In this document: positions 15,251-24,700 of the stretch, in pieces
Position numbering within the stretch: the first letter of the stretch is position 1
Layout: each line of letters begins with the position of its first letter
Translations under genes and position numbers: made by a program
The notes under the pieces: model-generated
Told to the model about the DNA's origin: nothing
Database searches by the model: none
The model's input: only the letters and a program-made list of their open reading frames with translations
NCBI GenBank assembly: GCA_045578305.1
Contig: JAZNKA010000044.1
Location: forward strand, 1-29,890
DNA length: 29,890 bases
From: SIG440 sp045578305
Lineage (GTDB): Bacteria; Bacillota; Clostridia; Monoglobales; Monoglobaceae
Direction: 5' to 3'

Positions 15251-17158
15251 ATGAAAAGAATTTTAGTGTCAATTCTGCTTGTTTTGACTCTTGTTGCAAG
15301 CAGTTTTTGCGCAGTTAGTGCAGCAGGACGAGATCTTACATGGATTCAATCAAAATTTAACGAGGAGAATGCTGTTGTATTTGATGTTACACTTGAAGCA
15401 AGGACTGGCGAAAATGCATATGCTACCGAGTTTTCTTCGCTTGCCAACACACCTATTGACGTAAGAGCATCTGTTGATATGACAGGTATTACCGGCAAAT
15501 TGAAGACAGCTGAAATGCTAGCTGATCCGGGCGTTTTTGATGTTTTCAAGACTAAAACAATTAAGGGTGCATTTGACCTTAATGTTGTTTTGGGAACTAA
15601 ATTTACTGCTACCGAACCTTTTGCGGATCCGACAGTTGAATTTACTAAAAACGGAACAACCACTGCTGTATCCACAGATAATGAAGTTTTTAAACTTGGT
15701 TCGCATACATATCAAAATGGTGTAGTTACCATTACATTGACTTTGAAAGAACTTACGGTTGCGGACTTTTTAGACAAGTGCCCAGATAAAATTATCATCA
15801 CACAAGCAGGAGCTAAGTATACATCAAGAGACGCTACGCTCTCAGGAAACATTGATAACGAATCCACACAGATTATAAATGCTGATACTTCTGTTTTTGC
15901 TGAGGTTGCATTTGATCCGGAAATTATTAACGACGTAAAGATCACCGAATACACAGGTCCTGGCGGCAGTTCCGGCGGTAGCGGCGGCGGTTCCGGTACT
16001 GACAAGACAAAATATACTCTTGTATTTAACACGAACGGAGGAACTGTTCTCGAAGCTGAATCGTATAAAAAAGATCAGGTAATATCTCTTGAAGATAAAA
16101 TCCCTGTAAAAGAAGGATATGTTTTTGATGGATGGTATGCAGATGCTGCTTTTGCCGAAGAAATTACATCTGTTACTGTTACAGGTGATACATTTGTTTA
16201 CGCTAAATGGGTAAAAGAAAGACATCCTGTTCCGGAAACACTTAACGGTGTTGACCACTTCGCTTATGTTATAGGATATCCTGATGGAACAGTTCGTCCC
16301 AATGACAACATCACCCGTGCAGAAGTAACAACAATATTCTTCAGACTTCTGAAAGACGAAGTAAGAAATGCAAATCTCACAGCAGAAAATACATTTGATG
16401 ATGTAAATGATGATGATTGGCATAATGTTGCTATTTCAACCATGGCAAAGCTTGGCATAATAAACGGACGTTTTGAAAACGCGTTTGTTCCGGATGCAAA
16501 CATTACTCGTGCAGAATTTACTGCAATCTGTGCAAGATTTGATGATACCGAGATAGAGTATGAAGGTACATTAAATGACATCGAAGGCCACTGGGCAGAA
16601 GAATACATAAAGAGAGCTTCAGCTTATGGCTGGATAGAAGGCTACAGTGACAATACATTCCGTCCCGATCAGTTTATCACTCGTGCCGAGGCTATGACAC
16701 TCATTAACAGAGTTCTCAATCGTATTCCAAGAAAGGCTGAAGATTTGATTCACGAGAGTATGGCAATCTGGTCTGACAATATGGACCAGTCAGCATGGTT
16801 CTACATTGCGGTTCAGGAAGCAACAAACAGCACTGAGTATGAGCGTCCAAACAGTGTCTACAAGAAATGGACAGAAATTATTGAAAACAGAGATTGGGCA
16901 GAACTCGAGGCATCATTGAAGGTTGAAGCTCCCGAAGAGACAGAAGAAATTGACCCAACAGAAGATGCTGATGTGACTGAAGAAACAGAAGAGCCTGAAA
17001 TTACCGAAGAACCCGAAGCTGCTGAGGAAACAGAAACAACTGAAGAATCAGAAGTAACAGAGGAATCTGAAGTAATTGAAGAAACAGAAGCTACCGAAGA
17101 ATCAGAAGTAGTTGAAGAAACAGAAGCTACTGAAGAATCAGAAGCAGTTGAAGAATAA
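15251..17158 (+). CDS. Secreted SLH protein with InlB-type B-repeat and acidic repeat tail
   Basis: The 635-residue protein has a signal peptide (MKRILVSILLVLTLVASSFCAVSA). An unrecognised beta-rich N-terminal domain (about 26-235) is followed by a Gly/Ser linker (about 238-249) and a Listeria-Bacteroides/InlB B-type repeat (255-320, FNTNGG through EGYVFDGWYAD to YAKW). Three SLH domains then occupy about 334-510, with NITRAEVTTIF, NITRAEFTAIC and FITRAEAMTLI. The C-terminus from about 560 is almost entirely Glu, Thr, Ser and Val. The start at 15251 is 8 nt after GGGAGG (15237-15242). An ATG at 15245 is too close to that site. The protein should sit in the cell wall through its SLH domains. 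B-repeats occur in adhesins, so a surface or scaffold role is plausible. It has its own promoter and terminator. Confidence 0.85.
   Translation: MKRILVSILLVLTLVASSFCAVSAAGRDLTWIQSKFNEENAVVFDVTLEARTGENAYATEFSSLANTPIDVRASVDMTGITGKLKTAEMLADPGVFDVFKTKTIKGAFDLNVVLGTKFTATEPFADPTVEFTKNGTTTAVSTDNEVFKLGSHTYQNGVVTITLTLKELTVADFLDKCPDKIIITQAGAKYTSRDATLSGNIDNESTQIINADTSVFAEVAFDPEIINDVKITEYTGPGGSSGGSGGGSGTDKTKYTLVFNTNGGTVLEAESYKKDQVISLEDKIPVKEGYVFDGWYADAAFAEEITSVTVTGDTFVYAKWVKERHPVPETLNGVDHFAYVIGYPDGTVRPNDNITRAEVTTIFFRLLKDEVRNANLTAENTFDDVNDDDWHNVAISTMAKLGIINGRFENAFVPDANITRAEFTAICARFDDTEIEYEGTLNDIEGHWAEEYIKRASAYGWIEGYSDNTFRPDQFITRAEAMTLINRVLNRIPRKAEDLIHESMAIWSDNMDQSAWFYIAVQEATNSTEYERPNSVYKKWTEIIENRDWAELEASLKVEAPEETEEIDPTEDADVTEETEEPEITEEPEAAEETETTEESEVTEESEVIEETEATEESEVVEETEATEESEAVEE
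17075..17158 (+). repeat. In-frame 36-bp tandem repeats coding the acidic tail
   Basis: Two nearly identical 36-nt units (17075-17110 and 17111-17146) are followed by a partial third. They encode the 12-residue unit I/V-EETEATEESE-V/A. More degenerate Glu/Thr units extend upstream to about 16930. The period is a multiple of three, so copy number can change without shifting the frame. Confidence 0.8.
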
Positions 17159-17178
17159 TTAAACACATACGATATGTT

Positions 17179-17207
17179 CAAAAGAGCCGCGCTTTGCGGC
17201 TCTTTTG
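17179..17207 (+). terminator. Terminator-like hairpin after the second SLH gene
   Basis: A perfect 12-bp stem (CAAAAGAGCCGC / GCGGCTCTTTTG) has a 5-nt loop, 20 nt after the stop codon. The T tract is interrupted. Confidence 0.8.
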
Positions 17208-17247
17208 ATGATTTTGTTAAGATTAAGATTGACTAAGAAAAACAATA

Positions 17248-17285
17248 AAAACAAGCGGTGCAACAACTGTTGCACCGCTTGTTTT
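17248..17285. terminator. Terminator of the pyrimidine operon (minus), probably bidirectional
   Basis: A perfect 18-bp inverted repeat (AAAACAAGCGGTGCAACA and its complement) has a 2-nt centre. On the minus strand it begins 9 nt after the pyrI stop and continues into a T-rich run. Confidence 0.88.
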
Positions 17286-17294
17286 GTTCATAAA

Positions 17295-17717
17295 TTAATT
17301 TTCGGTTGCTTTTGACTCGCAGTATGCACAGCGATAAACTTTTTCGTCTTTATCGGTAAGATTGAATATGTGCGGGAGTTCTTGTTCGGTTGTTGTTATG
17401 CAACGCGGATTTTTGCAAAAAATTACGTCTGTAAGTTTTTCGGGAAGTGTCATTTTTTTCTTTTCGCAAAGTTCGCCGTCTTTTATTATATCAACGGTTG
17501 CTTCTGGTGCTACATAGCCAAGTATATCCATGTCAAGATTTATTTCTGCATCAACTTTTATTATGTCTTTTTTTCCCATTTTGCGGCTTGTCACATTTTT
17601 GATTATTGCAACAGGGCAATCCAGCAAATCAAGATGAAGGAGGCTATAAATTTCCATCCCTTTGCCGGCTTCAATGTGGTCAATAACAATTCCATTTTTG
17701 ATTGAATCTATGTTCAT
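17295..17717 (-). CDS. pyrI: Aspartate carbamoyltransferase regulatory subunit
   Basis: PyrI binds nucleotide effectors and tunes the activity of the PyrB catalytic trimers. The 140-residue protein has the N-terminal effector-binding fold (IKNGIVIDHIEAGKG, LLDCPVAIIKNVTSRKMGKKDIIKVD). Its C-terminal zinc domain has all four ligands: Cys101 and Cys106 (CKNPRC), Cys130 and Cys133 (CAYC). It is slightly shorter than the roughly 150-residue enterobacterial protein. It starts 2 nt after the pyrB stop, and its ribosome site GGAGGG lies inside the last codons of pyrB. It is the last gene of the operon. Its presence implies the allosteric PyrB-PyrI holoenzyme, so feedback control at the enzyme level. 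Confidence 0.95.
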   Translation of the reverse strand: MNIDSIKNGIVIDHIEAGKGMEIYSLLHLDLLDCPVAIIKNVTSRKMGKKDIIKVDAEINLDMDILGYVAPEATVDIIKDGELCEKKKMTLPEKLTDVIFCKNPRCITTTEQELPHIFNLTDKDEKVYRCAYCESKATEN

Positions 17718-17719
17718 AA

Positions 17720-18634
17720 TTAACCCTCCAATCCCAAAAGCTTAAGTATAAGAGCCATTCTCATAAATTTGCCGTTAAGCACTTGCTTGAAATAACATGC
17801 TCTTGGGTCACGGTCGACCGCCACGCTGATTTCGTTTACGCGGGGAAGAGGATGCATAATGCAAAGGTCATTTTTTGCTGTTGCAAGTTTTTCCGGAGTC
17901 AGAATGTAGCTGTCTTTTAAACGAAGATAATCTTCCTCATTAAAAAATCTTTCTCGCTGAACTCTTGTCATATAAAGGATATCAAGCTTCGGCATATGTT
18001 CAAGCAAGTCTTTTGTTTGAACATATTCGAGACCGCATTTTTTGATTTCGTTTTTTACATAACTTGGAATTTTTAATTCTTCAGGTGAGATAAGAACAAA
18101 TTTTATTCCACTGTAACGACTTAAGGCGTTGATAAGTGAGTGTACAGTTCTGCCAAACTTAAGATCACCGCAAAGACCAATTGTCAGATTGTCAAAATGA
18201 CCTTTTTCGCGGTGAATGGTAAGAAGGTCAGCAAGTGTTTGGGTCGGATGGTTATGCCCGCCATCACCTGCATTTATTACCGGTACGGATGCATTTGTTG
18301 CCGCAACCAAAGGCGCACCTTCTTTTGGATGGCGCATTGCAATTATATCAGCATAGCAGGATATTACCTTGGCTGTATCTGCAACACTTTCGCCTTTTGA
18401 TGCAGAGCTTGAACCCGCATCGGACATTGACAAAACATTTCCGCCAAGCTCGTACATTGCAGCCTCAAAACTGAGTCTTGTCCGGGTTGAAGGCTCGAAA
18501 AAGAGTGTAGCGAGTTTTTTGCCGCTGCATTTGCGAGCATATTTGTCGGGATTTTCAATTATATCCTCGGCAACTTTAATAATTTGTTCAATTTCTTGCG
18601 TTGAAAGGTCTTTTATATCAATTACACTTCGCAT
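17720..18634 (-). CDS. pyrB: Aspartate carbamoyltransferase catalytic subunit
   Basis: PyrB condenses carbamoyl phosphate with aspartate, the first committed step of pyrimidine synthesis. The 304-residue length is standard. Motifs are FFEPSTRTRLSFE with the carbamoyl-phosphate loop STRTR (49-53), the SASKGES loop, HNHPTQTLADLLT, and HPLPRVNEIS near the C-terminus. The ATG at 18634 has AAGGA at 18647-18651, a rather long spacing of 12 nt. A closer ATG at 18644 would give only an 8-codon peptide and is just 2 nt from that site, so I keep 18634. A 79-nt gap with a hairpin separates it from pyrE upstream, the only sizeable gap in the operon. Confidence 0.95.
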   Translation of the reverse strand: MRSVIDIKDLSTQEIEQIIKVAEDIIENPDKYARKCSGKKLATLFFEPSTRTRLSFEAAMYELGGNVLSMSDAGSSSASKGESVADTAKVISCYADIIAMRHPKEGAPLVAATNASVPVINAGDGGHNHPTQTLADLLTIHREKGHFDNLTIGLCGDLKFGRTVHSLINALSRYSGIKFVLISPEELKIPSYVKNEIKKCGLEYVQTKDLLEHMPKLDILYMTRVQRERFFNEEDYLRLKDSYILTPEKLATAKNDLCIMHPLPRVNEISVAVDRDPRACYFKQVLNGKFMRMALILKLLGLEG

Positions 18635-18673
18635 AGGATATCATTTTCCTTTCTTGATTAAAATTTTAAAACA

Positions 18674-18700
18674 TTTCCCTGCCTCTTTGTGACAGGGAAA
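18674..18700 (-). repeat. Hairpin between pyrE and pyrB
   Basis: An 8-bp perfect stem (TTTCCCTG / CAGGGAAA) encloses an 11-nt loop in the only real gap of the pyr operon. On the minus strand the sequence after it is AT-rich with a broken T run. It could be a weak attenuator, a processing site or a partial terminator that lowers expression of pyrBI. Confidence 0.5.
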
Positions 18701-18713
18701 ATATTGTCAAGTA

Positions 18714-19352
18714 TTATGCGCCAATCCAACTTTCGTCTAAAGGATTGTTTCGGAAAGCAATGAGTCTTTTGATGTCATCGGTTTTTATATACCCTTCTTC
18801 GGCTGCGACTTCGGCAATTACGTCAAAGTTTGTAAGGCTGACATTTTTCACATCAGCAGCAGCCAAACGGTCAAGACCCTTTTGCATACCATATGTGAAT
18901 ATCGAAACAATACCCAAAACTTCGGCACCGGCTTCGCGAAGGATATTTACAACTTCAATAACGCTGCCACCTGTCGAGATAAGGTCTTCAACAACTACAA
19001 CCTTTTGACCGGGGAGGAGCTTTCCTTCAATTTGATTTTGTCTGCCGTGGTCTTTTGCACCCGATCTTACATAACCCATAGGAATACCCATAAGATGAGC
19101 AGTAATCGCAGCATGCGCAATACCTGCAGTTGAAGTTCCCATAAGAACTTCAGCCTCCGGATAGTTTGCTTTTATAGTTTCGGCAAGTGCTGTTTCGACA
19201 TCTGTTCGTACAGTGACATCACTCAAAGTAAGACGATTATCACAATAAACTGGGCTTTTTATTCCGCTTGCCCAGGTGAATGGTTCTTCGGGACGGAAGA
19301 ATACAGCCTTTATTTTAAGTAAGTCTTTTGCAATCAAGATTTTTGTTTCCAT
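18714..19352 (-). CDS. pyrE: Orotate phosphoribosyltransferase
   Basis: PyrE transfers a phosphoribosyl group from PRPP to orotate to form OMP. The protein has 212 residues with KILIAKDLLKIKAVFFRPEEPFTWASGIKSPVYCDNR at the N-terminus. The catalytic-loop lysines are near SGAKDHGRQNQIEG. The PRPP-binding motif VVVVEDLISTGGS spans 118-130. The start at 19352 is supported by AAGGAGA overlapping the pyrF stop. A longer frame starting at 19406 would run inside pyrF and lacks a ribosome site. Pyrimidine context and motifs leave little room for another phosphoribosyltransferase. Confidence 0.95.
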   Translation of the reverse strand: METKILIAKDLLKIKAVFFRPEEPFTWASGIKSPVYCDNRLTLSDVTVRTDVETALAETIKANYPEAEVLMGTSTAGIAHAAITAHLMGIPMGYVRSGAKDHGRQNQIEGKLLPGQKVVVVEDLISTGGSVIEVVNILREAGAEVLGIVSIFTYGMQKGLDRLAAADVKNVSLTNFDVIAEVAAEEGYIKTDDIKRLIAFRNNPLDESWIGA

Positions 19353-19365
19353 TTTTGATTTCTCC

Positions 19366-20064
19366 TTATCCAATAAATTCATTAACGCATCTTCTGTAAG
19401 CAGCAACGGGGTCTTCGGCTGCAGTGATAGGTCTTCCGACTACGATATAATCCGAGCCGATTTCTTTTGCCTGAGCAGGTGTCATAACCCTTACCTGGTC
19501 GCCCTTGTCACCGTTTGCAAAGCGTACACCGGGAGTAACTGTTACAAAGTCATTTCCGCAAGTGTTGTGCACCTTTTCTGCTTCAAGGGGCGAGCATACA
19601 ACACCATCAAGACCGGCTTTTTTTGCATTCTCAGCATAATGCATAACAACTTTGTCAATAGGCTCGTTTATAAGTAAATCAGACTTCATTGTTTCTTCAC
19701 TTGTTGAAGTAAGCTGAGTTACTGCAATGAGAATGGGACGAGTTCCATCCTCGCGGGTTAGTCCTTCCAAAGCTGCCTGCATCATAGGAATCGTGCCTGA
19801 CGCATGAAGATTTGTCATATCAACATCAAGACTCTTTAGAACAGACATTGATTTTTTTACTGTATTGGGGATATCGTGAAGTTTGAGGTCCAGGAATATC
19901 TTGTGACCACGCTTTTTGATTTCACGGACAATTTCGGGGCCTTCAGCATAAAAAAGCTCCATACCTATTTTCACAAAAGGCTTTTCTTCTTTGAACAGGT
20001 CAAGAAAATCCATAACCTGTTTTTTTGTTGCAAAATCGCAAGCTACTATTACATCTTTACCCAT
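19366..20064 (-). CDS. pyrF: Orotidine-5'-phosphate decarboxylase
   Basis: PyrF decarboxylates OMP to UMP, the last step of de novo synthesis. The 232-residue protein is the short bacterial type I form. The catalytic Asp-x-Lys-x-x-Asp array is seen in FLDLKLHDIPNTV (Asp59, Lys61, Asp64), with the partner lysine in VKIGMEL (Lys32). The C-terminal phosphate-binding region contains VTPGVR and DYIVVGRPIT. The ATG directly follows the pyrD stop codon with no intervening base. Its ribosome site GGAGG is within the pyrD end, so translation is probably coupled. Confidence 0.96.
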   Translation of the reverse strand: MGKDVIVACDFATKKQVMDFLDLFKEEKPFVKIGMELFYAEGPEIVREIKKRGHKIFLDLKLHDIPNTVKKSMSVLKSLDVDMTNLHASGTIPMMQAALEGLTREDGTRPILIAVTQLTSTSEETMKSDLLINEPIDKVVMHYAENAKKAGLDGVVCSPLEAEKVHNTCGNDFVTVTPGVRFANGDKGDQVRVMTPAQAKEIGSDYIVVGRPITAAEDPVAAYRRCVNEFIG

Positions 20065-20976
20065 TTAGTGTGCACCTCCAATAATTTCGTTTAAATCTTT
20101 AATGCCGTATTTTTCCATTACGACAGGTAAATTGTCTATAATATTTTTGCAGGCAAACGGTTCTACAAGGTTTGCAGCCCCTACCTGAACAGCAGTTGCA
20201 CCTGCAAGCATCATTTCGATTACATCTTCGGCTGTTGAAACGCCGCCCATACCAATAATCGGGATTTTAACTGCTTCGTATACCTGATACACCATTCTGA
20301 GTGCTACAGGGAAGATTGCAGGACCCGAAAAACCACCCATTTTGTTGGCAATCACACATTTTTTTGTTTTTAAATCAATTCGCATACCAAGCAGAGTATT
20401 GATAAGGCTGATTCCATCAGCACCGGCATCCTCACAAGCTTTTGCAATTGAAGCAATGTCAGTAACATTTGGCGAAAGCTTGATGTATACCGGCTTTGTT
20501 GTAACGGCCTTTACAGCTTTTGTTACTTCTGCAGCAGATTCGGGAGAGGTACCAAAGCTCATACCACCGCCGTGAACATTGGGGCATGAAACATTTACCT
20601 CAAACCAACCAATTTGTTCTTCTGAGTCAAGAGCCTGACAGGTATAAGTATAATCTTCAATTGAAAAACCGCTTACATTTGCCATAACAGGCTTGTGAAA
20701 GACCTCTTTAAGCTTGGGAAGTTCAACTTTTTTTACAGCTTCGACTCCGGGGTTTTGAAGTCCTACAGAGTTTATCATTCCGTTTGGACATTCGGCAATT
20801 CTTGGTGTAGGGTTGCCGAAACGAGCGTCTTTGGTGGTACCCTTAAAAGAGAATGTACCAAGGCAGTTTATATCATAGATTTCTGCAAATTCATATCCAA
20901 AACCAAAGGTTCCACTTGCCGGGATTACCGGATTTGAAATTTCGATGCCCGAAAGATTTACTTTTGTATTTACCAT
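20065..20976 (-). CDS. pyrD: Dihydroorotate dehydrogenase, class 1B catalytic subunit
   Basis: This subunit oxidises dihydroorotate to orotate with FMN. The 303-residue protein has the class 1 catalytic cysteine in NVSCPNV (Cys131), the N-terminal NPVIPASGTFGFG, the substrate-binding NGMINSVGLQNPG, and the FMN phosphate region IGMGGVSTAEDVIEMMLAGATAVQVG. Class 1B is indicated by the adjacent PyrK subunit, which lets the enzyme use NAD+ as acceptor. The pyrK stop and the pyrD start overlap by 7 nt. The frame ends with IIGGAH, whose codons carry the pyrF ribosome site. Confidence 0.96.
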   Translation of the reverse strand: MVNTKVNLSGIEISNPVIPASGTFGFGYEFAEIYDINCLGTFSFKGTTKDARFGNPTPRIAECPNGMINSVGLQNPGVEAVKKVELPKLKEVFHKPVMANVSGFSIEDYTYTCQALDSEEQIGWFEVNVSCPNVHGGGMSFGTSPESAAEVTKAVKAVTTKPVYIKLSPNVTDIASIAKACEDAGADGISLINTLLGMRIDLKTKKCVIANKMGGFSGPAIFPVALRMVYQVYEAVKIPIIGMGGVSTAEDVIEMMLAGATAVQVGAANLVEPFACKNIIDNLPVVMEKYGIKDLNEIIGGAH

Positions 20977-21701
20977 ATGATTTCCTCTCTTTCAAGAACA
21001 GGACCGTCTTTGCAAATTCTTTTGTTTCCGTACTTGGTTTTGCACGAACAACCCATACATGCTCCAAAACCACAACCCATACGCTCTTCAAAACTGTACT
21101 GACCCGAAGTTTTTGCAATATTTTCAATTGCCTTGAACATCGCCTCAGGACCGCAGGTGAAGAAGTAGGAGTACTCAAGATTTTTCATCGCGTCGGTAAC
21201 AAAGCCTTTTGTTCCATACGAACCATCGGCAGTTGTTATAATAACATCAACGCCCAAATCTTTGAATTCTGTCTCGAAAAAGACATCGTCGCAGCCATTG
21301 AAGCCAAGTATAACAGTTGGTTTTTTGCCTTCATCAAGCAACTTTTTGCAAAGATTGTACATCGGCGGAACACCAACGCCGCCACCAATAAGCAGCGGAT
21401 TACTGCCACTTTTTGAGGTATCAAAACCATTGCCAAGACCTGTAAGAATATCAAGTTCAGCATTCGGCTGATAATTGCTCATTTTTTCTGTACCTGTGCC
21501 GACAATCTTATAGATAAGTGTAAGAGTATCAGGGGTATAATCACAAACCGATATTGGTCGTCTTAAAAACTGACCTTCAAGCTTGATGTTTACAAACTGC
21601 CCGGGAGCGTTCAAATCGCTTGTATCACCTGAAAGCTGCATAAGCATAACATCTTTTGCGATTTTTTCATTTTTTGTTATTTTAAAAATCTGTTGTTTCA
21701 C
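20970..21701 (-). CDS. pyrK: Dihydroorotate dehydrogenase electron-transfer subunit
   Basis: PyrK carries FAD and a [2Fe-2S] cluster and passes electrons from PyrD to NAD+. The 243-residue protein has a ferredoxin-reductase fold: the flavin motif RRPISV (47-52), the nucleotide-binding LLIGGGVGVPPM, TCGPEAMF, and a C-terminal cysteine cluster (Cys210, 215, 218 and 230, plus an extra Cys220). Translation starts at GTG 21701, with AGAGGT about 8 nt upstream, 14 nt after the carB stop. An upstream in-frame ATG was not found. It forms the expected PyrD-PyrK heterotetramer. Confidence 0.95.
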   Translation of the reverse strand: MKQQIFKITKNEKIAKDVMLMQLSGDTSDLNAPGQFVNIKLEGQFLRRPISVCDYTPDTLTLIYKIVGTGTEKMSNYQPNAELDILTGLGNGFDTSKSGSNPLLIGGGVGVPPMYNLCKKLLDEGKKPTVILGFNGCDDVFFETEFKDLGVDVIITTADGSYGTKGFVTDAMKNLEYSYFFTCGPEAMFKAIENIAKTSGQYSFEERMGCGFGACMGCSCKTKYGNKRICKDGPVLEREEIIW

Positions 21702-21715
21702 TTTATTTACCTCTG

Positions 21716-24700
21716 TTATGCATCAATTGTAGAAATCCCTATTGTGTTTTCTTCCAGAACATCGAGCAGTACCGAAACTGTGTCAAGCGCAGTAAAGAGG
21801 TTTACATTGTTCTCAGTCGCAAGAATACGGATTTCGTGACCATCGTGTTTGGAATCTGATGACGAACTGATGTCACTTGTGTTGATAAGGTACGAAATAT
21901 GTCCCTGTCGGATTGCTTCGGGGATTTCTTCGCTGCCACTGCCGATTTTGCCAAGAACATGTGTGCGGATTCCGTTCTTTTTGAGGAATTCTGCAGTACC
22001 TTTGGTTGCCTGAATGTTGAATCCAAGGTTGTAGAAACGACGGATAAGTTCAAGCGCTTCGTCTTTGTCCTTGTCAGCAATTGTCGCAAGAACTGTTCCA
22101 TAGTTCTGAAGCTTCATACCGGATGCCTGAAGAGCCTTGTAAAGTGCGCGATTAAGCTTGTCGTCATAACCGATTGCTTCGCCAGTTGATTTCATTTCAG
22201 GTGACAGATATGCATCAAGACCACGGATTTTATTAAATGAGAATACAGGAACTTTTACATACCAACGGTCTTTTTCTTCGGGGTATGATTTTTTAATTCC
22301 CTGAGACTTGAGGCTCTTTCCTAAAATTACATTGGTCGCAATGTCAGCAAGACTGTAGCCTGTAGCTTTTGAAAGGAAGGGTACAGTTCTTGAAGAGCGC
22401 GGATTTACCTCGATTATATACACATTTTCGTCTTTATCTACAATAAACTGAATGTTGTAAAGACCAACAATACCAATTCCCAAACCAAGCTGTTTTGCAT
22501 ATTTGAGAATGGTCTTTTTAACCTTGTTTGAAATGCTGAATGTTGGGTAAACACTGATAGAGTCACCACTGTGAATACCTGTACGCTCAACAAGCTCCAT
22601 AATGCCGGGGACAAAAACATCCTTTCCGTCGCAAATGGCATCAATTTCAACTTCCTTGCCGACGATGTATTTGTCAACCAAAACAGGCTTGTCCTCGTCA
22701 ACCTCAACCGCTGTTTTGAGGTAGTGACGAAGAGCATCCTCGTTTGCAACAATCTGCATTGCTCTGCCGCCAAGCACAAAGCTTGGACGAACAAGTACCG
22801 GATATTCGATTTCTTTAGCCGCTTTGACGCCGTCTTCAATCTTTGTAACAGCTTTGCCCTGGGGCTGAGGAATACCCAATTTTTTGAGTATCTTCTCAAA
22901 TGCGTCGCGGTTTTCGGCGCGGTCAATTGCCTCGCAGTCTGTGCCGATGATTTTCACACCCCTGTCAGTAAGCGGTTGTGCAAGGTTGATTGCTGTCTGA
23001 CCGCCAAGTGATGCAATTGTGCCATTGGGATTTTCAAAAAGGATAATATTCATTGCATCTTCGGTTGTAAGAGGTTCGAAATAAAGCTTGTCCGCAGTTG
23101 TGTAATCTGTCGAGACAGTTTCGGGGTTGTTGTTTATAATTATTGCTTCATAGCCCGAGTTCTTGATGGTTGTTACTGCGTGAACGGTAGAGTAGTCAAA
23201 TTCAACACCCTGACCTATGCGGATAGGACCCGCTCCAAGAACAATAATCTTTTTCTTGTCGGTAATTCTTGAGTCGCCTGTGCCGGTGTAGGTGGAGTAG
23301 AAGTAGGGGATATATGCCCCGGTGTGACAGGTGTCAACCATTTTGTAAACCGGCATAATCTTATGTTTTCTTCTCATTTCAAAAACATGAAGCTCGGTTT
23401 CGTTCCACAGCTTTGCGATGAAAGCATCACTAAAGCCCATAACCTTTGCGTCTTTAAGGGTGACCGCGTCGTTTGGATTAGCTTTGATAACATTTTCAAA
23501 ATCACAAATCTTTTTGATAGTCTCAAGGAAGTAGGGGGTAATCATTGTGATTTTGTGAAGCTCGTCAATGCTTTTGCCCAGGCGTATAAGCTGTGCAATT
23601 GCATATATTGTATCGTCACGGAATTCTTTTATATATTCAACAAGTTCTTCTTCTGACATATTGTCAAATTTTGCCATCCAAAGATGATTTACGCCGATTT
23701 CAAGCGAGCGTACAGATTTGAGCATACATTCTTCCAAAGTAGACCCAATGCCCATAACTTCGCCTGTTGCTTTCATTTGTGTTCCAAGCTTGTTGTTTGC
23801 AGATGTGAATTTGTCAAACGGAAATCTTGGGAATTTTGCAACAATATAGTCAAGACGGGGTTCAAATGCCGCATTTGTATTTGCAATAGAAATTTCTTCA
23901 AGAGCCATACCAACAGCAATCTTTGCCGTAACACGCGCAATGGGATAACCACTTGCTTTTGAAGCAAGTGCCGACGAACGCGAAACTCTGGGGTTTACTT
24001 CGATGAGATAGTATTCCGAAGTTGTGGGATTGAGAGCAAACTGAACATTACATCCACCCTCGATTTTAAGTTCACGAATGATTTTTATTGCACTGTCGTT
24101 AAGCATTTTGAGGTCATGGTCATTAAGTGTAAGGATAGGAGCAACAACAATCGAGTCACCTGTGTGCACACCCACAGGGTCAATATTTTCCATACCGCAG
24201 ATGGTTATTGCGGTGTCGTTTGAGTCACGCATAACCTCAAATTCGATTTCTTTGTAGCCTTTAACGCTTTTTTCGACAAGAACCTGTGAAACCGGCGAAA
24301 GCTTGAATGCATTTGTACCGATTTCTATCAAGTCTTCTTCGTTGTAAGCAAAACCGCCGCCTGTTCCGCCAAGGGTAAATGCAGGACGAAGAACAACCGG
24401 GTATCCGATTTTTTCTGCCGCAGCTTTTGCTTCTTCAAGAGAGTAGGTTATTTCAGAAGGAATTACCGGCTCGCCGATTGAAAGACACATTTCTTTAAAA
24501 AGCTCACGGTCTTCAGCGCGTTCGATACTTTCGCTCTTTGTGCCGAGAAGTTCTACACCACATTCTTTAAGAATGCCTTTTTTCTCAAGCTGCATAGCAA
24601 GGTTAAGACCTGTCTGACCGCCAATGCCGGGAACAATAGCATCCGGTCTCTCATAGCGAATGATGCGAGCTACATATTCGAGAGTAAGGGGTTCCATATA

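Noticed and set aside
17075..17158. 36-bp tandem units resembling a CRISPR repeat length.
   Set aside because: The units are directly adjacent without spacers and are in frame in an acidic coding tail.
16858..17181. Serine-rich open frame on the minus strand opposite the acidic tail.
   Set aside because: It is the mirror of the Glu/Thr codon repeats, with no ribosome site, and is crossed by the terminator hairpin.
18618..18644. An 8-codon open frame (MISYAKCN) overlapping the pyrB start, as a possible leader peptide.
   Set aside because: Its ATG is only 2 nt from the AAGGA site, too close for efficient initiation, and the peptide has no pyrimidine-attenuation logic.
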